Shown piece after piece: positions 29,595-36,309 of a DNA stretch of 36,309 bases. The stretch covers positions 1 through 36,309 of the IMG/VR virus record IMGVR_UViG_3300036768_000590; one strand, 5' to 3'. Numbering within the stretch: position 1 is the stretch's first letter; every line of letters begins with the position of its first letter. Below the pieces are notes generated by a model. That model saw nothing but the letters and a program-made list of their open reading frames with translations, searched no databases and was not told the origin of the DNA. Position numbers and translations under genes: made by a program. This DNA is from a virus.

Positions 29595-30252
29595 ACTGAT
29601 CGACGCTATCGTGACGGGGCGGCTCGTGAGAGCGACGACAACGGTGTCGATCCCGACAAACGCGGATTTCGCGGAAATGATCCTAGCACGACGGCGCGAT
29701 CTCCACGGGGCGACGAGGCGTCTAGTGCAGGGGGCGATCAACCTCGACGACTGGTTTGACCTGTTCGAAGCCACCCTGCTAGAGGGTCACACGGCATCAT
29801 GGCAGATGGGTCGCCATCTAGCCGGAGACCTGGAGGACGACATCAACGACCTGTTGAGAGGCATGGCGGCCCGAGACGCTGAGTCCTATTATCTGCGTGG
29901 GTTCCTCGACGCTCTGCGGGCTCGCGACCCGCGATACTGGGATGACGAGAACGCGGCGTGGGACGAAGGGGCCATCCGTGCGCGGCAGGATATGTACCTC
30001 GGGAAAATGCGCGGTACAGCTAACCAGGCGTTTGTCGATCACACACCGTCTGAACTAGATGAGTGGTGGTGGATAATGAGCGCTAACGAGGATCACTGTG
30101 CCGAGTGTCCTGAACTGCAGGATTTGAGCCCGTTCACTCGCGATACGCTGTTTACTGTGCCAGGAGCGTCTGATACTCCGTGCATGTACAACTGCCTGTG
30201 CTATCTGAAACGTGGTGACGGGCGTCGCGGGTTTGACCGAGTAGAGCTATGA
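29581..30252 (+). CDS. MuF-like head morphogenesis protein
   Basis: ATG 29581 has an excellent GAGGAGG (29568-29574). The 223-residue protein is helical in its first two thirds and ends in the minimal MuF domain: CAECPELQDLSPF followed by VPGASDTPCMYNCLCYL, with the Cys clusters that define the family. MuF proteins are injected or internal head proteins needed for morphogenesis, encoded next to the portal. There is no toxin domain fused to it. Confidence 0.85.
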   Translation: MLARRLIDAIVTGRLVRATTTVSIPTNADFAEMILARRRDLHGATRRLVQGAINLDDWFDLFEATLLEGHTASWQMGRHLAGDLEDDINDLLRGMAARDAESYYLRGFLDALRARDPRYWDDENAAWDEGAIRARQDMYLGKMRGTANQAFVDHTPSELDEWWWIMSANEDHCAECPELQDLSPFTRDTLFTVPGASDTPCMYNCLCYLKRGDGRRGFDRVEL

Positions 30253-31139
30253 CGATGACGATGACTGAGCAGATCGAACGCCGATCATGGGAGTTGCGTG
30301 TCGAGTCGCTGGGCGACGGTGACGGTGGTGGCCGAGGTGTTGCATGTGTCCTAGGGGTCATGGACGCGTACAAGTCAGTCTGGTCGCCACGGGCGTTCAG
30401 CGCAGCGGTGCTGGCGCAGTTTGTCCGTGAGGGGTTCATCAGCGACGGACACGATGTCCGCGATGATTTAGCCACCATTGATAGCGCGCGGGTGCGCGAC
30501 CGTGAACTCGTGATCGAGTGGACGTGGTACCCCACCGAGCAGGCTCAGGAGATGAGGGCGAAGGTCTCGGCCAGGCTAGAGCGTGAGAAATCTGTCGGCC
30601 TGTCGATTGGTGCCGTCATTGACTGGTCGCAGGTGGCTGAGTTCGACTCTGGCGAGAAATTGTGGGCGTATTGTGAGAGCCTCGGAGAACCGATGGAACT
30701 CTACGACCCGGCAATCCGTGGGTACAGAGGTTACTGCTGGGTGATCCCGCGCGTGGAGCGACTGGTCGAGACGGCGATCACGCCCATCCCTGCTGTGCCT
30801 GGGAGTGCTGTCCAGGTCGCACGTGACATTTTGTCCGCGTCGGAGGCTCGTGATGGCCTATCGTTTGCGGAACAACTCGACATTGCCCTTGGTGCAGTGC
30901 GAGAGGTTGAGGCGCGCGCGCTCTCTATTGAGGAGTTGCGTGGAGCCCGTGCTGGGCGGATTGGACGCGACAACCTGAGCCGCATTCGTGCTCTCAGGGA
31001 TTCGTTGGATTCCATTCTGGCTCGCAATTCGGCAATCCGGCCTGATGAGACGGCTAGGCGTCTAATGGCGATTCGCGCCAAACGGCGACTGGCGTCTATT
31101 CAGAGCCTCGTTCTGAACCAAGGAGAACACACACAATGA
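30249..31139 (+). CDS. Prohead protease with C-terminal scaffold region
   Basis: Coupled by ATGA to the MuF gene. Residues 1-190 form a herpes/HK97-type serine protease domain with His68 in ISDGHDVRDD and Ser119 in KSVGLSIGAVI. The remaining 100 or so residues are charged and helical and could act as scaffold or as a tether to the capsid protein. It cleaves the N-terminal delta domain of the capsid and itself during maturation. There is no separate scaffold gene, which fits. Confidence 0.87.
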   Translation: MTMTMTEQIERRSWELRVESLGDGDGGGRGVACVLGVMDAYKSVWSPRAFSAAVLAQFVREGFISDGHDVRDDLATIDSARVRDRELVIEWTWYPTEQAQEMRAKVSARLEREKSVGLSIGAVIDWSQVAEFDSGEKLWAYCESLGEPMELYDPAIRGYRGYCWVIPRVERLVETAITPIPAVPGSAVQVARDILSASEARDGLSFAEQLDIALGAVREVEARALSIEELRGARAGRIGRDNLSRIRALRDSLDSILARNSAIRPDETARRLMAIRAKRRLASIQSLVLNQGEHTQ

Positions 31140-32530
31140 ATCTGAATCACTTCATTGCCCTGTTGAGGTCGGCGACGACTGACGAGGCGCGGCGCGAACT
31201 CTACGCGTCGCTCACGTCTGCTCAGCGGTCGCAACTCGCGGGGTTGACGTTTGAGCGTGCCAGCGAACTCGCTGGACTGGAAACGCGAACTGACGAGCAG
31301 ACTGCCGAGATGGCGCTTCTCGTGGATGCAGCTGAAACTCTCGCCAACATGGCTCGCGCCGATCAGGCTGCCGTTTCGCGGGTGCAACGCGTTGCTGCTG
31401 CGTTCGTCGCGCCTCCGGCGAGCGATTTGCCCGTGTCGGCGAATGGCGACATCGACATGAACAGCCAGGCGACTCGCGCGATTGTGGCTGACCTGGAGGG
31501 CTATGGCCTGCCAGATCGTCAGATCGAGCGGGTGGGCACAGCCGAGTACCGCCATGAGTTCATGGCTTGGCTGCGATCATGTGCGTCGAACCCCTACGGA
31601 GAAACTCGCGCGCTGACGGCCACGACCATCGACGGTGGCGGCGTTGTTGTCCCAGCCGAGTTCCTGGCGGAGGTCGTCCAGCGCCGAGCTGCGAGCAAAC
31701 GCGTGGCTGGGCTGGTGCGACGCTACCAGACATCGCGCGATGAACTCAGCGTGCCGAAGTTCCTCGGCGGATCATCGACAGCGATCAACGACATCGTTGT
31801 CCAATGGCCTGGTGCGCAGGGTGCGGTGTCCGAGGATCGCGCGCTGGAGCAATGGGGCAATCTGCAAATCCGTGTCCATCGTGGCGGGTTCATCATCGTC
31901 GCAGATCGGGCATGGCTGGAGGATGCCGCATTCGACATGGACACCTGGCTCGTCGAGCAGATCACCGACAAATATCTGGCGACAATCGAGCAGATGATCG
32001 TCAGCGGTGATGGCAACGGCAAACCGTTTGGCCTCACGGCTCGAACGGGGACGACCACGCCCGCCGCGAACCTGATCACGGCGGTCAACATCGGCAACCC
32101 TGTCAGCGCGACGGGTGTGATGGACATCATCGGCAACCTCGATGGCCAGTATGCAGAGAATGCATCGTGGCTGTGGAGGCGCTCTGTGCTCTACAGCCAG
32201 GTCATGAGCCTGCGTGATACGGCTGGCCACTTCCTCTTCGGCACCATGTCCTCGATGGACGGTGGCGCGACGATGCGTGTTGACAGCCAACTCGTTGGTT
32301 ACCCGGTCGTGCAGTCCGATTTCATGGCTGCAGCAGGGGCTGGCAACAAAATCGCCTACTTCGGCGACTTCCGCCAGGGATACGCGCTGGTTGAGCGCAT
32401 CGCTCTGCAGATCGAGCCGTATGTCGATCCTGCAATCCAGTCGAAGGATCAGCGTGCGTGGTACGTGCGGTTCCGCCTGGGCGGCGATGTGACTGGCGAT
32501 TGGGCGCTGAGGTGCGGCCTGAACACCTAA
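31136..32530 (+). CDS. Major capsid protein (HK97 fold)
   Basis: ATGA overlap with the protease and GGAG upstream. The 464-residue protein has a helical N-terminal delta-like region (about residues 1-135) expected to be removed by the protease, then a start of the mature domain near ALTATTIDGGGVVVPAEF (about 161-178). FGLTARTGTTTP (about 300) and MDIIGNLDGQYAENASWLW (about 327-345) are typical of the HK97 A and P domains. It forms the icosahedral shell. The predicted cleavage site was not identified. Confidence 0.95.
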   Translation: MNLNHFIALLRSATTDEARRELYASLTSAQRSQLAGLTFERASELAGLETRTDEQTAEMALLVDAAETLANMARADQAAVSRVQRVAAAFVAPPASDLPVSANGDIDMNSQATRAIVADLEGYGLPDRQIERVGTAEYRHEFMAWLRSCASNPYGETRALTATTIDGGGVVVPAEFLAEVVQRRAASKRVAGLVRRYQTSRDELSVPKFLGGSSTAINDIVVQWPGAQGAVSEDRALEQWGNLQIRVHRGGFIIVADRAWLEDAAFDMDTWLVEQITDKYLATIEQMIVSGDGNGKPFGLTARTGTTTPAANLITAVNIGNPVSATGVMDIIGNLDGQYAENASWLWRRSVLYSQVMSLRDTAGHFLFGTMSSMDGGATMRVDSQLVGYPVVQSDFMAAAGAGNKIAYFGDFRQGYALVERIALQIEPYVDPAIQSKDQRAWYVRFRLGGDVTGDWALRCGLNT

Positions 32531-32546
32531 GGGAGGTGAAGAAACC

Positions 32547-33011
32547 ATGAAAACGATTGGCGAAGAGATCAAGATCGTTCACGTGGCTCCTGACAGCGGG
32601 GCCACTTCGACCTACACGCTGGCTGCGGGCACGACCGACGTCAACAGCGTTGCGGTGGATGCTCTGGGCTACAGCAGGATCGCGTTCCTGTGGGCGTTCG
32701 GAGACAACACGGCGTCGGGCACGTTCACGGGCTCGATCCAGGGCAGCGCCGACGGCACGACTGGCTGGACGACCATCACGGGAGCGTCATCGACGTTCAC
32801 CGCTGGTGCGACGGACACGGACGACAAACTGTTGATGGTCGAGTGCAACCTCAACCCGACCTACCGCTACTACCGTGCGGTCAGTGATCGCGGCACGGCG
32901 AACACGGCTCTCAATGGCCTGTTCTGCCTGCTGGGTCGCATTTCGGGAGTTGAGCCGATCACTCAATCCACGGCGGCTGGTCAGTTCGTCCAGGCTCCGG
33001 TGATCGTCTAG
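32547..33011 (+). CDS. Capsid decoration-like protein
   Basis: A GGGAGGTGA site precedes the ATG and can pair with CACCT at 32524-32528, perhaps limiting initiation. The 154-residue product is beta-rich with Thr/Gly/Ala loops and a TYRYYRAVSD strand. Proteins like this follow the major capsid gene in many phages and stabilise or decorate the shell. Its C-terminus (AAGQFVQAPVIV) is hydrophobic. The call is by position and composition. Confidence 0.6.
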   Translation: MKTIGEEIKIVHVAPDSGATSTYTLAAGTTDVNSVAVDALGYSRIAFLWAFGDNTASGTFTGSIQGSADGTTGWTTITGASSTFTAGATDTDDKLLMVECNLNPTYRYYRAVSDRGTANTALNGLFCLLGRISGVEPITQSTAAGQFVQAPVIV

Positions 33012-33023
33012 CAGATGGGATGC

Positions 33024-33046
33024 GGGGGAGGTTCCATGCCTCCCCC
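33024..33046 (+). other. Strong hairpin after the capsid/decoration genes
   Basis: GGGGGAGG (33024-33031) pairs perfectly with CCTCCCCC (33039-33046) around TTCCATG. There is no T run. It may attenuate transcription or protect the 3' end of the upstream mRNA so that capsid genes are expressed above the connector genes. Confidence 0.55.
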
Positions 33047-33064
33047 CAGCCCAGGAGGAGTACG

Positions 33065-33256
33065 ATGGTGTTGACGCATATCCAGGCGAGAGCTGGCGAG
33101 GTGTTGGTGATGCTGCCTAACGGTGAAACCCGTTGGGTTGCGGTGTCTGATCTGATCGCATTGGCCGAATCGGACAAACGCCGGGACGAGCCAGTCAATG
33201 ACGAGCCAGTCAATGACGAGCCGAAGGGACAACGGAAACGGAAACTGAAATCGTGA
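33065..33256 (+). CDS. Small protein with acidic Pro/Asp/Glu repeat and basic tail
   Basis: ATG 33065 follows GGAGGAG with good spacing. The 63-residue product has a beta-type N-terminal half, then repeats of DEPVN from a 15-base tandem unit (about 33186-33224) and a basic end (KGQRKRKLKS). It lies between capsid and connector genes and ends in a GTGA overlap. It could be a short head accessory protein. No family recognised. Confidence 0.65.
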   Translation: MVLTHIQARAGEVLVMLPNGETRWVAVSDLIALAESDKRRDEPVNDEPVNDEPKGQRKRKLKS

Positions 33257-33831
33257 GCTGGCCAACAGCAAGTGATGTCGTTGCGACCTGTCAGGCTAAT
33301 GGTCTGCAGGTCGAGGAGTCTGTAGCCGCTGTCTGGCTGAACGCAGCAATCGCGGCGTTCGAGTCGATGACAGGCTGGCACCCGTTCCTGGCGGATGCCT
33401 CGCCAGGGTCGTTGACATTCGACGCCCCTGGCCTGGTGCCTGGGTTCGTGCTCGACATGAAAACGGGATTCGCCACGGTGGACTCTGTGTCACTCAATGG
33501 GTCCACCCTCAGCGCAGACGACTATATCCTGCATCCCGTTGGCAGCGGCTACGCTACTCACATCCAGTTTCTGAGGCACCCAGGATTCAGCCTGCAGTCC
33601 ATCGAGGTCGTTGGTCGGCGTGGTCGGGTGACGAGTGTGCCGCCTGACGTCTATCAGGCTGTACTCATGCAGGCCGTCGCCTATGGATCGTCTCTTGCAC
33701 CCGCCCTCGCGGCATCTCGGATCAAACAGGGGCAGGTAGAGATCGAGGTCGGCACGCGCGCCATGACCATGGACGATTCGGGGGTCACTCGTGGCCTGCG
33801 GTCGGTTGCGATGAGGTACATCAGGGTATGA
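33253..33831 (+). CDS. Head-tail connector protein (gp6-like adaptor)
   Basis: The GTG start at 33253 overlaps the previous stop as GTGA. The 192-residue protein begins with a helical segment (TASDVVATCQANG, then AAVWLNAAIAAFESMTGW) typical of HK97 gp6/SPP1 gp15 adaptors that dock below the portal. The middle part is beta-rich. Order after capsid genes and before neck genes supports the call. Confidence 0.75.
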   Translation: MSWPTASDVVATCQANGLQVEESVAAVWLNAAIAAFESMTGWHPFLADASPGSLTFDAPGLVPGFVLDMKTGFATVDSVSLNGSTLSADDYILHPVGSGYATHIQFLRHPGFSLQSIEVVGRRGRVTSVPPDVYQAVLMQAVAYGSSLAPALAASRIKQGQVEIEVGTRAMTMDDSGVTRGLRSVAMRYIRV

Positions 33832-34292
33832 CCTACACTAGTCCGCTCCAGCTATACAAAGTGCAGCGTGCGCGATTCGCGTCCGTGGACCGCACGATCA
33901 AACAGATGCACAGAGAGATCGCGCAGGATGGTCTGCACGATGCGGAGGCGCTAACGAGCGGAGGCATTGGCCCGCAATGGGCGGCACGGCGACCATGGCT
34001 GCGGAAAACCCGACCGTTTGCTCGGCGTCGCCCAGGGCTGCTGGTGAAACCTCTGCCCATTGGCATGATCACCGGGCGGGTGAACATGGGGTTCGTGTTG
34101 AGCGCCTCACGGGGCCATGTGATTGTCTACGAGCTGCGAAACAGGGCGCCCCACGCGCAGTTCATCCTTCACGATTCTGGGACGCGATACATGAGAGGTC
34201 GCGGATTGCAGGCTGAGATCACGAAACGGTGGCGTGCCAGAAACAAGGCATTGATCGACACGGTACGAGCGAGACAGAAACAAAATGGCTGA
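33828..34292 (+). CDS. Neck / head-tail joining protein (HK97 gp10-like)
   Basis: ATGA overlap with the connector. The 154-residue product is very basic and has a central beta pair (TGRVNMGFVLSASRGHVIVY) followed by a basic helix with a RMRGR-like loop, resembling the HK97 gp10 family of neck or tail-completion proteins. Position in the connector cluster supports it. The next gene overlaps by eight bases. Confidence 0.65.
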   Translation: MTYTSPLQLYKVQRARFASVDRTIKQMHREIAQDGLHDAEALTSGGIGPQWAARRPWLRKTRPFARRRPGLLVKPLPIGMITGRVNMGFVLSASRGHVIVYELRNRAPHAQFILHDSGTRYMRGRGLQAEITKRWRARNKALIDTVRARQKQNG

Positions 34293-35328
34293 AACAGTTG
34301 GATATCTCGATGTCACGACCCGCGGGAGCCGGTCGTCGTTCGTCAGCGGTGGCCTGACGGTCTACCAGCCGGTTGATGCGTCGGCGATTGCCGGTGACGG
34401 CATTCTGTTCGATGTCAAGGGCGACAGCCTCGGATGGTACTACAACTCATCGACCGATGTGGTCTATCTGATCAACAGCGTCGGCGATGCTGTGACGCTA
34501 ACGCGGGTGGGTGACTACTGGCAATGGCTCGTCGGCCCGAATGATCTGAGGACGCCTGAAACGGCACCCGGCGCAACGTCCACGATGACGTGTCAGATTG
34601 TCGCTGAGCGCAATGTGTCGGGGGTTAGAACCCGCCTCTCCTCCAAGCCGTTCACGCTCAACGTCGTGCGGCAATATGGGTTCGCCCCCGGCTCCATCGA
34701 CGGTCTCGTCGCCCACTACGACGCCTACACCCTCACTACAATCGCTGAGGGGGCGGCAGTCCCGTCGTGGGACGATCTGACTCTGTTCGACAACGACCTG
34801 ATCGAGGCCACAAACCGGCCAGCGAAACGCCTCACGGGAGCCGGACGCCCCTATGTCTGGTTCGACGGGACAAACGACGTACTGACCTCTGAACTGGGCA
34901 ATCTGGGCACAGCATGTACCCTGTTCGTGGCTGGGTTCATTGAGTCGTACGACGCGACGGTTCGCGGCTTCGTCCAGGTCGGCGGGACAAACGGGGCGCG
35001 CCTGGCGTTCAACTCGACCAACCTGCAGGGCAGATCAGGCACCGATGTCGCAAACACGTCGCTTCCAGCCCTGAACACGTGGTTTGTCGGGGTCGTCACC
35101 AAAACGGCTGGCGGCGCGGTGACGGTGCAGCGCGGGCTCAACGCGTCCGTGTCTCAGGCATCTACGGCATCGGTGACACCTGGGACCATCACGGTGGGCG
35201 ACACGGCTGCCGACTCACCAGCGAATGTTGGCATTGGGGAGATTCTGGTCTACGATTCAGTCCTGAACGCAACCAACATCGAACGGGTCGTGAGGGCGCT
35301 CCAGAACAAATGGCAGGCAACGGGCTAG
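34285..35328 (+). CDS. LamG/concanavalin-like lectin protein in the neck cluster
   Basis: The 347-residue protein has an N-terminal beta domain (about 1-125), then a laminin-G/concanavalin-like jelly roll: VWFDGTNDVLTS (about 192-203), LFVAGFI (about 213-219), WFVGVVTK, TITVGDTAADSPANVGIGEI (about 295-314) and LVYDSVLNATNIERV (about 315-329). Such domains bind glycans or proteins. It interrupts the usual connector order, so it may decorate the neck or capsid and help virions stick to surfaces. No catalytic motif. Confidence 0.7.
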   Translation: MAETVGYLDVTTRGSRSSFVSGGLTVYQPVDASAIAGDGILFDVKGDSLGWYYNSSTDVVYLINSVGDAVTLTRVGDYWQWLVGPNDLRTPETAPGATSTMTCQIVAERNVSGVRTRLSSKPFTLNVVRQYGFAPGSIDGLVAHYDAYTLTTIAEGAAVPSWDDLTLFDNDLIEATNRPAKRLTGAGRPYVWFDGTNDVLTSELGNLGTACTLFVAGFIESYDATVRGFVQVGGTNGARLAFNSTNLQGRSGTDVANTSLPALNTWFVGVVTKTAGGAVTVQRGLNASVSQASTASVTPGTITVGDTAADSPANVGIGEILVYDSVLNATNIERVVRALQNKWQATG

Positions 35329-35331
35329 CAT

Positions 35332-35691
35332 ATGCTCCAGTACAAACCCCATCTGATCGAGGTTCACGTCCCCGTCGAGGCAGTCGATGCGGCTACCTAC
35401 AGGGTGTATGGCGTGGAGTACGCCTATTCGGCTACTGTCTCAGGTCAGATCACGCCTATGACGTCTAGTCAGTCCTATGATTCGACTGGGGTGATGGTGG
35501 AGCGGCCACATCAGATGATGTGGGACGAAGGGGATATCCCTCAGGGTGCGCTCGTTGGTCACGGTGGTCGTTGGTTCGTAGCGCGAGCGGGCCAGCAGAT
35601 TTGGGACGCTGAGCCGATTACTGCCCACCGTTCCATTGTGTTGGCGGAGATCGACGCGTCTGCGGTGGAGGCCGCTCACGCCATTGCCTAG
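35332..35691 (+). CDS. Head closure / stopper-like protein
   Basis: The 119-residue beta-rich protein lies between the LamG gene and the tail terminator, where many siphoviruses encode a stopper that seals the connector. It has no membrane segments and includes VMVERPHQMMWDEGDIPQG near its centre. The call is by order and size only; an alternative is a second tail-completion protein. Confidence 0.55.
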   Translation: MLQYKPHLIEVHVPVEAVDAATYRVYGVEYAYSATVSGQITPMTSSQSYDSTGVMVERPHQMMWDEGDIPQGALVGHGGRWFVARAGQQIWDAEPITAHRSIVLAEIDASAVEAAHAIA

Positions 35692-36139
35692 ATTTACGGC
35701 CTATCAGGCATTGATGACGGCCCTGGAGGCTGACATCAGGGCAGCGTGGCCACAGGTGAGGCGGATTTACCGTGGTTGGCCTAAAACGGAGCCGTCACGG
35801 GGTGAGGCATTTGCCGTTATTTGGTTTGACCCGGAGTCGCCGATTCAGTACGAGCCATCTGGCCAGGCTATGATGTTGACTCCACGGCTGTTCATCACTA
35901 AGGTCGAGCCTCTACCGCGCGTGCCAGAGCACTACCAGGACAGGCAGGTAGCGGACGCTGACGCACTAATCGCTAGGCTAGAGCGCGACATTCGTTACGC
36001 TGAGGGTGATGACGGTTATACGATGCAGGACCCCTGGGGCACACTAGGGCGTCTCGACATGGTTCACGATGAGCAGGTGTTCATCACGCAGGTTATGTTC
36101 TCGGCCAGAGTCCGGGAGTTTCACGAATCGAAACGATAG
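35684..36139 (+). CDS. Tail terminator-like protein
   Basis: The frame is open from before 35684. TTG 35684 is chosen because it keeps the first helix (AYQALMTALEADIRAAWP) whole and lies 12 bases after GGAGG; ATG 35714 is the conservative alternative. The product has about 151 residues with the small alpha/beta layout of tail terminators that cap the tube. It directly precedes the tube gene, as expected. Confidence 0.65.
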   Translation: MPRFTAYQALMTALEADIRAAWPQVRRIYRGWPKTEPSRGEAFAVIWFDPESPIQYEPSGQAMMLTPRLFITKVEPLPRVPEHYQDRQVADADALIARLERDIRYAEGDDGYTMQDPWGTLGRLDMVHDEQVFITQVMFSARVREFHESKR

Positions 36140-36151
36140 GGGATAGATCAA

Positions 36152-36309
36152 ATGCCAAACGTTCAATCATTCGCCGACCTCGACGTATTCACCGCAGATG
36201 CGTCGTCGTTGCTCGCAAACATCAAGGGCGTGACATACACGTTCGAGCCGGAGAACGCTGATTCGTCGGCGATCAAGCGGATAGGCAAGCGACGCCAGAC
36301 GGTGAAAAA
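36152..36309 (+). CDS. Major tail tube protein (5' part; continues at position 1)
   Basis: ATG 36152 with an upstream AGGGGATAG element. The frame runs off the end of the window. Because 36163-36309 equal 1-147, the continuation is the gene ending at 838, 282 residues in all. The N-terminus MPNVQSFADLDVFTADASS is therefore complete only when the contig is closed. Confidence 0.85.
   Translation, partial: MPNVQSFADLDVFTADASSLLANIKGVTYTFEPENADSSAIKRIGKRRQTVK
36163..36309. repeat. Right copy of the terminal direct repeat
   Basis: Identical to 1-147 except G at 36289 (A at 127), a silent change in a lysine codon. It marks the closure of the circular assembly. Confidence 0.95.

Overview
The window is an essentially complete genome of a tailed phage, a siphovirus with HK97-type head genes. 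The first 147 bases recur at the end (36163-36309) with one synonymous difference, and the major tail tube gene starts at 36152 and continues into position 1. The contig therefore closes into a circle, or is one circularly permuted unit, of about 36,162 bp. The host cannot be named. The DNA is GC-rich by eye, one plus-strand early promoter looks leaderless with an extended -10, and a gp3-like protein of a type common in actinobacterial phages is present. These hints fit an actinobacterial or other GC-rich host but do not prove one. No integrase and no classical CI-type repressor were found.

Layout. (a) Late plus-strand operon, 25202 through the junction to 12258: a small ORF, amidase endolysin, three small membrane proteins, terminase small and large subunits, portal, MuF-like protein, prohead protease, major capsid, decoration-like protein, connector, neck and LamG-like genes, tail terminator, tail tube, tail assembly chaperones joined by a canonical -1 frameshift, a short tape measure, then tail-tip and fibre genes ending in a polysaccharide-deacetylase-like protein. 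(b) A short minus-strand operon, 12848-12289. (c) Early plus-strand operon, 12973-21382: AT-hook/HTH protein, RecB-like nuclease, gp3-like protein, RuvC-like resolvase, replication initiator with internal iterons (likely origin), a possible helicase loader, two small unknowns, then csf1-csf2-cysH-csf3. (d) Minus-strand operon, 25069-21441: acidic protein, beta-roll repeat protein, small helical protein, PolX-like nucleotidyltransferase, lytic transglycosylase-like protein, zinc ribbon protein and two small unknowns. The two divergent control regions (12849-12972 and 25070-25201) resemble each other: phased A-tracts, a CAACCTGTG element, related -10 boxes, 5'-terminal hairpins and a shared GGAGGAAACGA ribosome-binding motif.

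The most interesting system is the four-gene module at 17516-21382. It resembles a type IV-B CRISPR effector (Csf1, Csf2/Cas7, Csf3/Cas5) with its typical companion, a CysH-like PP-loop ATPase. It is linked by start/stop overlaps and sits at the end of the replication operon. No CRISPR array, Cas6, DinG, Cas1, Cas2 or separate Cas11 is visible. Csf1 has lost most of its presumed zinc-finger cysteines, Csf2 carries a large helical insertion, and Csf3 is fused to an unrelated N-terminal domain. This points to a divergent, array-less, phage-borne type IV RNP whose guide RNA and purpose are unknown.

All functional calls come from reading the translated sequence and from family knowledge. No database search was run.
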